64,000 nucleotides of DNA from Lethocerus indicus (taxonomy: Eukaryota > Arthropoda > Insecta > Hemiptera > Belostomatidae). The stretch covers positions 28,424,816 to 28,488,815 of the forward strand of contig JACDQD010000007.1 of NCBI GenBank assembly GCA_019843655.1. Direction: 5' to 3'. Numbering within the stretch: the stretch's first letter is position 1; every line of letters starts with the position of its first letter. The position numbers and the translations under genes are program-made. The notes beneath the pieces are model-generated. The model searched no databases and was not told where the DNA came from. It saw nothing but the letters and a program-made list of their open reading frames with translations. Shown piece by piece: positions 32,187 to 43,300 of this stretch.

Positions 32187-32736
32187 CTGGAGTGGTCCAA
32201 AAAAATGTATCCACCGTTTAAAAGTCCATAACTTGCAAACTAATTGACGGAATTGTCTCATTTTTTGTAGTGTTATAGTGTTGTAGTTCCGGCAATCGCT
32301 ATACAAGCATTGTACGGGCTTATCTAGACGAAAATCTACCAGGAAGACGGATAGAGGCCGTAGAGGTGCTGTAGTAGAGTATCCCCCGCCACTTTCCCCA
32401 CACTTAACTCCTCTGTACTTTTACTGCGGGGGGAGAACACTAAAGGACGTCGTTTAACGACCCCCAAGGGCCACGCCACATTGGATGAACTTGGAGAATC
32501 CATCGTACAAATATCCGACTGAACACGTTGTGCAGTCAGCAGTTGGTGCTGCAGTTGGGCTGCATCGTCTGTATCTGTGGATGTTAATAATGGTGACCAT
32601 TTCGAACACCTACACTGTGATGATATCTTCAAGTTGGACTTTAAGCTACACTTTCACCAAAAATGAGAGACAACTCAACGTCAATTAGTTTGCAAGTTAT
32701 GGACTGTTAAACGGTGGATACATTTTTTTGGACCCC

Positions 32737-32740
<4 letters not shown>
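32187..32740. mobile_element. Tc1/mariner-like element, 554 bp, with transposase remnant
   Basis: Terminal inverted repeats of about 64 bp: GGTCCAAAAAAATGTATCCA ... CTTGCAAACTAATTGACG on the left and its inverse on the right, flanked by TA (32185-32186, 32741-32742). At about 32325-32455 the plus strand retains the transposase C-terminal signature in two frames: LDENLPGR, GRRGAV, then EYPPPLSPHLTPLYFYC. Mariner-type proteins have SPDLTP here, with the Asp as the third catalytic residue; this copy has His. Deleted and inactive. Confidence 0.8.

Positions 32741-32791
<51 letters not shown>
32741..32791. repeat. (TA)n microsatellite at the element's right flank
   Basis: About 25 TA units starting exactly at the TA target duplication of the preceding element. 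Confidence 0.95.
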
Positions 32792-32797
<6 letters not shown>

Positions 32798-32837
32798 AAC
32801 AATGAAAGTTGAACTTACGCGATGGTAACTTTGTTTA

Positions 32838-32933
32838 TTAGACGGGGATGTGGTTATTTAGGTGATCGTCGAACCGGTAGCCGGCGTGTTCATCCCTCGG
32901 CGAATAGGAGAGTCCACTTCGCCAGCACGCTGC
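32838..32933 (-). CDS. Candidate C-terminal exon of an unrecognised gene
   Basis: On the complement a good acceptor (TTTTATTGTTTTATTTCAG, ending at 32934) is followed by 31 in-phase codons reading AACWRSGLSYSPRDEHAGYR then FDDHLNNHIPV, and then TAA TAA (32840-32835). Third positions are GC-rich, like the three real genes and unlike the surroundings. An AATAAA overlaps the double stop and a GTAAGT lies ~18 nt further on. I do not recognise the protein. If real, its earlier exons lie at higher coordinates beyond repeats. It could also be chance or an old pseudogene piece. Confidence 0.4.
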   Translation of the reverse strand, partial: AACWRSGLSYSPRDEHAGYRFDDHLNNHIPV

Positions 32934-32998
32934 CTGAAATAAAACAATAAAAAAATAATAACGATAAAAACGATTGGAGATAATAAAGAAGGCATTTT

Positions 32999-33260
32999 GC
33001 CAGACAGGTTTCGGCCGCTCGCCGCCTTCAGTAGCGCTGTTTTAGTCACTTTTGGCAGTTTTTGATGTTTTCTGGTGGCACCCTCGTTGCGCGTTGTCGG
33101 AGCGGCCTAAAAACCGGTCTGGCAAAAGACCAAACCGGCGAAACTGGGAGACAGAAAGACACGAAATTTAAAGTTTTGATTTATTTGATTTATCCACCGA
33201 ATTATAATTACAATATATATATGACAGTACAGGCGACAGTGACAGTGCAGTGACTGAATG
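32999..33260. mobile_element. Foldback family A copies (broken)
   Basis: Left-arm piece CCAGACAGGTTTCGGCCGCT CGCCGCCTTCAGTAGCGCTG, then a right-arm piece ACCGGTCTGGCAAAAGACCA, then the TATATATATGACAGTACAGG junction also seen at 27.87 kb. Confidence 0.7.
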
Positions 33261-34770
33261 CCCGAAAAACAACCAAAGTGATCGAACACCGCTACTGAAG
33301 ACGGCGAGCGGAAACCGAAACCGGACGAAATCTACGAATTGCAAAATGAAGACCGCGCTACTGAAGACGGCGAGCGAAACCGCGGCAGAGGAGGAGAGAG
33401 AGGAGACAGAAACAGACGAAATCTACGAATTGAAAATTCTCGAAAAATGTTTTTATCCCAAAAAAAGAGTCTACAGTGACTAACACAGCGCTACTGAAGA
33501 CGGCGAGCGGCCGAAACCGGTCTGGCAGAGGACCGAACCCGAGCGAGAGAGGAGACAGAAACAGACGAAATCTACGAATTGAAAATTCTCGAAAAATGTT
33601 TTTATCCCAAAAAAAGAGTCTACAGTGACTAACACAGCGCTACTGAAGACGGCGAGCGGCCGAAACCGGTCTGGCAGAGGACCGAACCCGAGCGAGAGGA
33701 GACAGAAACAGACGAAATCTACGAATTGAAAATTCTCGAAAAATGTTTTTATCCCAAAAAAAGAGTCTACAGTGACTAACACAGCGCTACTGAAGACGGC
33801 GAGCGGCCGAAACCGGTCTGGCAGAGGACCGAACCCGAGCGAGAGAGGAGACAGAAACAGACGAAATCTACGAATTGAAAAATCTCGAAAAATGTTTTTA
33901 TCCCAAAAAAAGAGTCTACAGTGACTAACACAGCGCTACTGAAGACGGCGAGCGGCCGAAACCGGTCTGGCAGAGGACCGAACCCGAGCGAGAGAGGAGA
34001 CAGAAACAGACGAAATCTACGAATTGAAAATTCTCGAAAAATGTTTTTATCCCAAAAAAAGAGTCTACAGTGACTAACACAGCGCTACTGAAGACGGCGA
34101 GCGGCCGAAACCGGTCTGGCAGAGGACCGAACCCGAGCGAGAGAGGAGACAGAAACAGACGAAATCTACGAATTGAAAATTCTCGAAAAATGTTTTTATC
34201 CCAAAAAAAGAGTCTACAGTGACTAACACAGCGCTACTGAAGACGGCGAGCGGCCGAAACCGGTCTGGCAGAGGACCGAACCCGAGCGAGAGAGGAGACA
34301 GAAACAGACGAAATCTACGAATTGAAAATTCTCGAAAAATGTTTTTATCCCAAAAAAAGAGTCTACAGTGACTAACACAAGCGCTACTGAAGACGGCGAG
34401 CGGCCGAAACCGGTCTGGCAGAGGACCGAACCCGAGCGAGAGAGGAGACAGAAACAGACGAAATCTACAGAATTGAAAATTCTCGAAAAATGTTTTATCC
34501 CAAAAAGAGTCTACAGTGACTAACACAGCGCTACTGAAGACGGCGAGCGGCCGAAACCGGTCTGGCAGAGGACCGAACCCGAGCGAGAGAGGAGACAGAA
34601 ACAGACGAAATCTACGAATTGAAAATTCTCGAAAAATGTTTTTATCCCAAAAAAAGAGTCTACAGTGACTAACACAGCGCTACTGAAGACGGCGAGCGGC
34701 CGAAACCGGTCTGGCAGAGGACCGAACCCGAGCGAGAGAGGAGACAGAAACACAGGAAATCTACGGTGGA
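33261..34770. repeat. Tandem array of foldback-arm units, 149 bp x ~10
   Basis: Same unit as at 28.0 kb, with starts at 33418, 33567, 33714 and so on to about 34759. The copies are nearly identical, with a few 1-2 bp indels. Because 149 is not a multiple of 3, open frames move between copies; the long minus-strand ORFs through it are artefacts. The last unit ends GAAATCTACGGTG, i.e. it returns to the ordinary family A arm. Confidence 0.95.
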
Positions 34771-35400
34771 TGTTTAGGCCCTCCGATGAAAATGACGATT
34801 TTAAATTAAGAGAAATCTGTTTTAATTCGAATAGGGCCAACTGGAAGAGACGTGTTTTTAACGTGCCCGCTGTCAGTGGCGTCACACGGCGGGGGCAATG
34901 GCCTTGGCGCCTTCGTAACCCCCCAACCCCCACCCCCCAACAAGAGATCGTATTACAGACGGTTACACCTCGATTTACAGTTCTCAACGGGGAGGAAATT
35001 ACGCCCCGTACAGTAAATAAATAAATAGTATTATTGCCAGCAATAATAAAACCTGAAAAACCGACTGAAACCCGCGTAAAACAGAAATATCGAGCGCCTG
35101 AACTATTTCTCACAATCAACAAGCAGCGATCTTCAGTAGTCATCGAGCAGCATTTTCCGTTCGTGAATTTATTATTACCGGTTTTATTGACGATCTCTAT
35201 AAAATTTAGATGCTCCAATTCAGTCACGATTACGATCGACAGCTATTAAAGCGATTTTATTACAGCCCCGGATCTGGTCAGTGTAGACGGGGAAAAAAAC
35301 CCGAAAGGAGGAAAGATGAAATGAACGTACATTGCACGCCGATTAAACATTTATTAGGTAATTTCGATCGGTATTCGGAAATGTGCGTAAAACATTTACA
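34771..35400. other. Unassigned, no gene seen
   Basis: Unique-looking sequence between two tandem arrays. Open frames are short and lack family resemblance. Confidence 0.5.
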
Positions 35401-36040
35401 TATTTAACTTATAGACGTTATAAAATAGACGTTATAAACGTTAAACGTTTAACGTTATACGTCTTACGTATAGACGTAAAACGTATGGACGTTAAACGTA
35501 AGGACGTTAAACGTATAGACGTAAACGTATGGACGTTAAACGTATGGACGTTAAACGTAAGGACGTTAAACGTATGGACGTTAAACGTATGGACGTTAAA
35601 CGTAAGGACGTTAAACGTAAGGACGTTAAACGTATGGACGTTAACGTAAGGACGTTAAACGTAAGGACGTTAAACGTAAGGACGTTAAACGTAAGGACGT
35701 TAAACGTATGGACGTTAAACTTAAGGACGTTAAACGTAAGGACGTTAAACTTAAGGACGTTAAACGGGACGTTAAACGTAAGGACGTTAAACGTAAGGAC
35801 GTTAAACGTATGGACGTTAAACGTATGGACGTTAAACGTAAGGACGTTAAACGTAAGGACGTTAAACGTAAGGACGTTAAACGTAAGGACGTTAAACGTA
35901 AGGACGTTAAACGTAAGGACGTTAAACGTAAGGACGTTAAACGTAAGGACGTTAAACGTAAGGACGTTAAACGTAAGGACGTTAAACGTAAGGACGTTAA
36001 ACGTAAGGACGTTAAACGTATGGACGTTATAAAATACACA
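35401..36040. repeat. 15 bp minisatellite
   Basis: About 40 units of GTTAAACGTAAGGAC, with variants GTTAAACGTATGGAC and GTTAAACTTAAGGAC. Unit length 15 keeps all frames open on both strands, so the apparent proteins (KRKDV / LTSLR repeats) are not genes. The copies become identical toward the right end, which suggests recent expansion there. Confidence 0.95.
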
Positions 36041-37035
36041 CATTAACGATATTTATTTGGCTGGCAATTCAGTAATTGCGGATTTCACCCACAGATGGCG
36101 TTATTCGCATTTTTACACCTAATTTATCATTTTTTCCCATCCTTCTTGTTTTTCTTTGGCCATTCCGTTTTTCTTATTATTTTCTACTGTCGCTACCTTT
36201 TCATCGCCGGGTATTTTCAACGCGTACGGGGGCGTACATTACGTTGTAACGTTATTAGGTTCCATTCATGATTTTGACTGTTTTACTGTAAAGCGGAAAG
36301 GCTTTACAAAGCCTTCTTTCTTATTGAGCTCGTCTCGTACGAGTAACAATTCAATGAATCCCCGAAGAGTGGACGCGGAGAAACGGTCGAGGCGGATGAT
36401 TTTATTCGTGATTAATGCTTAATTGAAAAGAAAAAAAAAAAAAAAAGGAAATATCTCGCCTTGAGCCGGCGAAGGACGCCTACGATGAATGGTTGTACGA
36501 TGAGTCGCTCATAGATGGCGCTCTTCGACGGAATCTCATTTACGCCGATTCCATTCAATCTTCGTCTCTGTTACGTTTTCAACCGCACTTTCTCTTCCAC
36601 TGCGCGATCAATTTTCCTCCTCCACAGAAAAAGGAAAAAGCGTAAATTGAAGCAGACCGATCGATGTATTTTCCGAACGGGCGCGAAACATTTCAGAACG
36701 GAATTTTCCCGGAAAAACCCCCGAGGTACGAGGTACCCCGACATACGTGGAGAATTTTTTTTTTTCGTAATCCAAAATCGCGTTTTTAAAACGCTTCTCC
36801 TCAATCTCTCCGCCACTCCGTCCGTCGTCGGGTGAAAAATCGCGCTGACGAAATTTAGAAAACCGGTTTCGACACCGAGTGACGTTCTTCAGAGGCTTTC
36901 GTCGCCTTTTCGTGGCCTCGCGACGCGTTTTTTTTTACTTTTACCGAACAGTGAAACGCGAAACGTTTTTTCTTCACGTTTTCTTGACGTTTTCGACTCA
37001 TTTTAAGAGTAATAATATGTGAGTGAGAACGTAGA
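36041..37035. other. No gene recognised; mariner-end fragment at 36068-36112
   Basis: It contains AGTAATTGCGGATTTCACC (an end of the MITE at 29.8 kb) and otherwise unassigned sequence with short ORFs of low-complexity composition. Confidence 0.5.
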
Positions 37036-37538
37036 TTTGGTCGCATTCGGCCGGTCGCCATCTTCAGTAGCGCTGTCTCAGCCACTTTCTGTCGAAGCGG
37101 CCGGACCAACGAATTTATCCACCGAATCTTCAAGTATATTGCCGAATTATAATTATTGTATAGGTCGGTGAGAGAGACAGTGACGGAGCAGTCGGGATGC
37201 TACTGAAGACGGCGAGCGGCCGTAAGGGAGAAAACGCACGAAATCTACGGTATATTCCAAACCCTCGCAGACCACAAAACAAGTTATTTTAAATATAGTA
37301 AGAAATAGCGGTCCGAAGACGTAGACGCTGGTAAATGCCACTGAAGACGGCGCAGTCAGGATGCTACTGAAGACGGTGAGCGGCCGAAAGGGAGAAAACG
37401 CACGAAATCTACGGTATATTCCAAACCCTCGCAGACCACAAAACAGTTATTTTAAATATAGTAAGAAATAGCGGTCCGAAGACGTATACGCTGGTAAATG
37501 CTACTGAAGACGGCGAGCGGCCGAAAACGGTCTGTGGA

Positions 37539-37540
<2 letters not shown>
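37036..37540. mobile_element. Three broken foldback family A pieces in a row
   Basis: A left-arm piece CGCCATCTTCAGTAGCGCTG at about 37050, then two near-identical ~130 bp right-arm copies (about 37197-37275 and 37365-37445, each with GCTACTGAAGACGGCGAGCG, GGGAGAAAACGCACGAAATC and CCCTCGCAGACCACAAAACA), and a last stub at 37500-37535. The copies share GTAAGAAATAGCGGTCCGAA, so they arose by duplication. Confidence 0.75.

Positions 37541-37592
<52 letters not shown>
37541..37592. repeat. (TA)n microsatellite next to foldback stub
   Basis: About 25 TA units directly after ACGGTCTGTGGAATT. Confidence 0.95.
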
Positions 37593-37594
<2 letters not shown>

Positions 37595-37916
37595 CAATAT
37601 ATCGGGGTAATAAAACAGTAATGAAATACTGTTTAAATGTACGCATTCCTCATTATTGAAATATGCCAGCAAAAAATCCATCGTTCCCGTTAATTAGATA
37701 TTGTTATTCGTTTATTGTATATTCGTGCACTACTACTCGTTGGATTATGCCAAAAAAAAAAAATATCTCGCGTATTTAAACAAAAATTTGAAATGTTTCC
37801 AGATAAAAATTGTTAATAAAGTTTGCCAACACCCGGCCAAATGTCCGGAAGTTATTTGCAATGAAATCTGGTTAAGTTTCTGAATTAAAAAGCTATTTAA
37901 AAAAAAATTTTTAGTA

Positions 37917-38044
37917 TACCTTTTTTTTTTTGGGCCGGCGGGGGTTGGGAATACCGTAGATTTGTTGTGTGTTTCTGTCTCCTCTTTTAGCTAAAGAGTA
38001 AACCGGCGAGAGGAGACAGTTGGACACAACAAATCTACGGTAAT
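37917..38044. mobile_element. Minimal foldback family A hairpin
   Basis: TACC plus poly-T, then GGTTGGGAATACCGTAGATT TGTTGTGTGTTTCTGTCTCC, a loop of only ~15 bp, then the inverse GGAGACAG..CAACAAATCTACGGTA. The inner GGTCT block is lost; only the outer ~60 bp of each arm remains. Confidence 0.8.
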
Positions 38045-39118
38045 CTACCGTAATATCTAAAAAATCTACGGTAAAAAAATTTTTTCAGTAATATCCTGTT
38101 ACTCGACGTTTGGCTACTAGATGGCGCCACTTGTCTTCAGGAACTAACGCACTTTCGAAGCGTTTTACGATCCCGGGATTGTCTCCGCGTCTCAGTTCTC
38201 GCGTCAAGTCGGCAAATACGTTTCGAAACAGTTTTACGAACTAATCGTTTTCCGGTTTCAGTTGTAAATTGTGTAAATACGTTTACGGGTCTCGTTTTCG
38301 AGCGTAGACAATAGAGGGCGCTAGCGCCGCCCCGCGGTCCGTTGCGAGAGGAGGAGGCGGGTTTTTTCCGGCGATTGAGAGTTTAAAAATTTTATCGAAA
38401 CAGCAGCGGAATTATCTGCCGATGGTCGGCCGGAGATGAAACCGGGTTTTCTGTGAAAGTTTCGGTCGAATAAGAGGCGTAAAGGCGGCCGCTAACTCAA
38501 TGTACCGTTAGGTCGTTCCCGCCGAAGCGGTCCGACAGAGGCCGCTAGTTGACCGACCTACGAGGATTTGGGGCCGTAAAAAATGGGGTTTTTTTTTCCA
38601 CAGGAAAAATGTCTTCCTTTTTTTTCGCCCCCTTTTCGCTTTTATTCGACGCGACAAACGGCCGAAACGTCGCAACGTTTTCCCGGAACTCTTCAGGCCA
38701 GTTCTACGGCACGTAAACCTCCCGAAACGCAGCAGAAGGTATACGACAGAAACCGCCGCGGTACAATTGAAAATTCGACAGTTTCAGGTCTCAATATATA
38801 CGAAAAAATGCACACAATTATCGATAAACAGTACGCAGAAGGAGGCCGAAGGAATTGTACGCAGAAGGAGGGTTTTCCCGAAGGGGGGAAAACTGAAAAT
38901 AGAAAACAACTACTTCAGGAGAGGGCGTCCTGGACGATCGACCCGGATGACCGGGAACACCAGTTTCGAAACGTCGGAAACGGCAAAAATCCTTACAGTC
39001 CGTCCAACTATCAGTGATCGCGATAACGCAATTGGAAAAAAATCCTCCCCACCGAATACCAACGAGTGAATAAAGCAGATTTTTCCGCGGAATTTACCGA
39101 AAGGTAAATATTATAATT
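38045..39118. other. Unassigned, locally GC-rich; possible promoter-like TCAGT at about 38192
   Basis: A GC-rich stretch (38100-38560) contains TCTCAGTTCTCGCGTC, which fits the arthropod initiator TCAGT, but no coding exon could be linked to it. The 145-codon plus frame at 38583-39017 has no recognisable domain. Confidence 0.3.
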
Positions 39119-39121
39119 GTA

Positions 39122-39371
39122 CCTGTTTTGTGGTCCGCCAGGGTTGGAATAACGTCTTTTATCGTGTTTCTGTCTCCTTTTCGCCGGTTTGGTCTTTTGC
39201 CAGACCGGGGTTTCAACATCTTCAGTAGCGCTGTGTTGTCAGTCACTGTTGTGGCACTTTGGATGTTATTTTTTTTATGTTAGACAGTACTTGTTAGACT
39301 TGTGCCCAAAAACATCCAATCAGTGCCACAACAGTGACTCAACTTTCCGAGAAACATCACGAACCTACAGT
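39122..39371. mobile_element. Foldback family A copy
   Basis: TA then CCTGTTTTGTGGTCCGCCAG, GGTTTGGTCTTTTGCCAGACC, CATCTTCAGTAGCGCTGTG, a short centre, then an internally deleted right arm from AAAACATCCAATCAGTGCCA to CATCACGAACCTACAGTA. Confidence 0.8.
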
Positions 39372-39445
39372 AAATATTAATAATACCAAAACTACCAACT
39401 TTCGTTCTACTTTCCATGTGGAGACCACCAAATATACCTGCAAGG

Positions 39446-39449
<4 letters not shown>

Positions 39450-39491
<42 letters not shown>
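39450..39491. repeat. (TA)n microsatellite
   Basis: About 20 TA units. Confidence 0.95.
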
Positions 39492-39493
<2 letters not shown>

Positions 39494-40079
39494 TGTGGTT
39501 TTTAATTTCCTACTTCTTTCAATGGAATTCCAACTGCCCTCGACTCTAAAAAATCGACTTAAACCTTAAATTGATTACGACTATTAAGGCCATTACTGAA
39601 AGCTATATCAGAATTGACCTCGTCAGCCAATAAACCGACAATGTACAAAACCGTATAACAAAATATAAAAAAAAAACCCTTTTGTAGATTCGAAATCTTT
39701 GCTGACAACACAATGAAAGTGTGAATTTTGAAGAAAAATCTTTTTTAAGACCAACTTTCCTTTAACCGAAATTTCGCCCAAATTACGCGTCAATAGCTTT
39801 TATTTACATCAATAGCGAAATAGATTTTTCAGTTAATCTTTAAAGCCGCTTTTCTCGCACTTTTCTTCATCTGTCTAACTCCAGACCGGTCCAGTGAAAA
39901 GACGAAATCTACTGTTGTTCTAAAACTGGATAATAACATAATTTACGACCAACTTTCCGGGGGGTTAGGATATTCGAAACTGCCCGAAATAAAAAGGTAA
40001 ATTTTTATTCCGTTACAAAAATATCCAAGTTTGATTTTCTGCCAAAATTAAATTGCAGTCTTTAAAATTCTTCTTTTGT

Positions 40080-43000
40080 GATCGAACGAAACTTTACCCA
40101 CGGTCTTATTGAAACCTCGTTGATTGAAAAGACCATCCATCGCCTCTGTCTCTATTCTATAGTCACCTTTTGGATCACTGTTTTAATTATTCTTTTGTCG
40201 ACGATTTATGTTTTTTTTCATTTTCTTTCTTCATCATTTCCTTTATTGAAAACGGGCCGATTGAAATTCTCTTTTCAATCGTTCTCCTTTTCGATCGCCT
40301 CTCTTTCCGATTGTAAAGAACCATTTCCAAACAACGTTTGGATCACGTTTCTTTCCGATTATCACTGTTTCAATTGTTCTTTTGTCAATGATTTTTCACT
40401 CTTTTCAAACTCTTTTCAACCCTCTCCTTTTCGATCCCATCATCATTTTATTGGAACAAATTCTCTTTTCAATCGTTCTCCTTTTCGATCGCCTCTCTTT
40501 CCGATTGTAAAGAACCATTTCCAAACAACGTTTGGATCACGTTTCTTTCCGATTATCACTGTTTCAATTGTTCTTTTGTCAATGATTTTTCACTCTTTTC
40601 AAACTCTTTTCAACCCTCTCCTTTTCGATCCCATCATCATTTTATTGGAACAAATTCTCTTTTCAATCGTTCCCCTTTTCTATCGGCTTTCTTTCCGATT
40701 GTAAATCTTTTTAATCGTCCTTCCGTCGATGATATTTCAGTCCCTTTCTCGAGCCCTTCATCTTGTTTTCATCTGTCTTTCAACTAAATTCCACATTAGA
40801 ACTTTTCAATTGCTAGGTTTGTCCCCCTTTCACTTTTCCTTTCTTTTCCACTATCTCTTTCTCGACACTTTCCTATTTTATTGAAAAGATCAACAACAGT
40901 CTCTGTTCGATCGTCACCTCTCGAATCACGTTTCTCTCCTGCGAAATTTTACGGTTTCGATCAGCCGAAATTTAAGAAACATTCAGCAACAAATGCCCTA
41001 ATTTCATTTCATTCGCAGAGTTACATTTTTAATTTATCGGACGAACGCGATAAAAACCGTTAATTAATAATAACGGCCGGGGAGCGTAAATTGTCTTCAA
41101 CTTCGGGGAAATTTCTTACGGAAATGTCGAAAAACGAAGTTTTATATTACAGAGTACCTGCTGCGGTTTGTACCTACGGGGGGGGAGGTTCTAACAAAAC
41201 CGATCGGGGAAACCTTCAAGGGCGTTTCCAATAACCGAAACCCAAACCTAGGTACTAGACGGGGTGGGCCCTTGATCCCTTAAAAATAGTTCAGTCCTAG
41301 ACCACTCTCTCTCTCCCTCTCTCCCCTCTCTCCCTCACCCTCTCTCCCTCTCTCACTCTTCTAATCGGGCAAAAACCCTTAGGACAAACCCTTCTTGGGC
41401 CCAGAAAAGAAGAATTCCTTCTTTTTTTTTTTCTCCGCTTTTTCCCGCCCAGTATTTTTATAGTCGCCTCCCCCGAACGTTTATTTACGGGGGTGGAAAA
41501 AAACAAAAAAAAAACCCCCTGGGTTAACCGAGCGTGTCCCGACTATCGATCCCCGGCCGCTGGGCACAGACCGAGCCTCTTTAAAGGGGAACTCGGGTCG
41601 AAGAATTAAAACAGAATTTTTCCCCTTTTTCCCGCTCTCTGTCTAGGATTTTTCGCGGTTTTCCCGCCGCCCGACCTTCGATCCGCTGGGAAAAATTCCA
41701 CTTATCCGATAACGCGGTGTCGCTCTTATCACTTCCGCCGTTCGCCAGTCACCATTTCCTCTTTTATTGAAAAGATTGCGTCTTTCCTTAACCGTCCTTT
41801 CCGATCGTGAATGTTTTAATCGCCCTTTCGCCAATAACTTCCTTCCGTCCCTTTCTCGACCCTTTCGTCTGGTTTCCATTTCGATCACGTTTCTCTCCGA
41901 TTATCACTGTTTCAATTATTCTTTTGTCAATGATTTTTCACACTTTTCAAACTCTTTTCAACCGCCTCCTTTTCGATCCCATCATCATTTCATTGGAACA
42001 ATTCGTGCAAATTCTCTTTTCAATCGCCTTTTTTAATCGTCCTTCCTTTCAGGCTTTTTCTCGATCCCTTCATCTTTTCTACCTGTCATTTAACTAAATT
42101 CTATTGGTTTCTCTTTTCCATTTCTCGATTTCTCAGTTCTCTATTCGATCGTCACCTTTTGGATCACGTTTCTTTCCGATTATCACTCTTTCAATTATTC
42201 TTTTGTCAATGATTTTTCACACTTTTCAAACTCTTTTCAACCGCCTCCTTTTCGATCCCATCATCATTTTATTGAAACAGGCACGATTCCGTCTCTCTTT
42301 TCAATCGTCTTTCTGTCGATTTCAGTCTCTTTCTCGATCTCTTTTCCATGTCTGTCTTTCAACTACGTTCTCTATTCGTATCGTCACCTTTTGGATCACG
42401 TTTCTTTCCGATTATCACTGTTTCAATTATTCTTTCGTCAATGATTTTTCACACTTTTCAAACTCTTTTCAACCGCCTCCTTTTCGATCCCATCATCATT
42501 TTATTGGAACAATTCGTAGAAATTCTCTTTTCAATCGTTCTCCTTTTCTATCGCCTTTCTTTCCGATTGTAACTCTTTCTAATCGTCCTTCCTTTCAGTC
42601 TCTTTCTCGATCCTTTCGTCTTTTAACATCTGTCTTTCCAACTAAATTCCATATTCGAACTTTTCTAATTGTTGGTCTCCTTTCACTTTTCCTTTCTTTT
42701 CGACTGTCTCTTTCTCGACACTTTCCTCTTTTATTGAAAAGGTCAGCGATCGTCACCTTTTGGATCACGTTCCTTTCCGATTATCACCGTTTTAAATTAT
42801 TCTCTCTACAAATTATCTTTTCAAACGTTCTACTTTTCTATCGTCTTTTCATTCCGATTGTTACTTTTAAAATCACCCTTTTTGTCCACCCTTTCATCTT
42901 TTCCATCCGTCTTTCAACTGCATTCCCTGTTCGATCATCGCTCTTTTCAGTCGTTCTACTTTCCAATTGTCACTTTTCTAATCGTTCTTCCGTCTGCTTT

Positions 43001-43300
43001 CACTTTTCTCTCTCTCTTTCTCCTATACTTTCCTCTCTTTCATCGTCCCCCCTTTATTGAAAAGACACGCGTCTTTAACTAGATTCTCCATTCGATCGTC
43101 ACTCTTTTCAATCTCTTCTCCTTTTCTCCCATTGTCACCTTCTTTCGCCCCGTTCTTTTGTCCATTCACTTTCTCTCCTCTCTCTCTCTTTTCAACCTTC
43201 TCTTTCTTCGATCTTTTCCATTGTTCCCTTCCTTTTTCTTCATCATATCACCTCTCCCTTTTCTACACTTTCTCTGTCGGCTGTCTCCGTTTCAATCGCA
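40080..43300. repeat. ~3.2 kb pyrimidine-rich (plus-strand) diverged repeat block, unit ~190-280 bp
   Basis: Recurring segments GGATCACGTTTCTTTCCGAT, TATCACTGTTTCAATT, TTTTCAAACTCTTTTCAACC and CGATCCCATCATCATTTTAT occur at about 40338, 40528, 41880, 42160, 42390 and (partial) 42757. The two at 40.3-40.7 kb are nearly identical (190 bp). Between them are CTTTC/TTTTC-rich spacers. The plus strand is pyrimidine-biased throughout. Phe/Ser/Leu-rich open frames follow from this composition; I see no protein family. Confidence 0.8.
41050..41760. other. Unassigned insertion within the pyrimidine block
   Basis: More balanced composition with poly-G, poly-A and a (CTCTCTC)n run at 41303-41362. No gene seen. 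Confidence 0.4.

Noticed and set aside
33480..35227. Long minus-strand frames reading repeated LVTVDSFFGIKTFF
   Set aside because: They are translations of the 149 bp tandem array; no start, splice or family support.
35507..36046. 100-180 codon frames of KRKDV / TLNVR / LTSLR repeats on both strands
   Set aside because: A 15 bp repeat keeps all frames open; a composition artefact.
38583..39017. 145-codon plus-strand ORF
   Set aside because: No domain and no splice or promoter context that fits; codon use is unlike the real genes.
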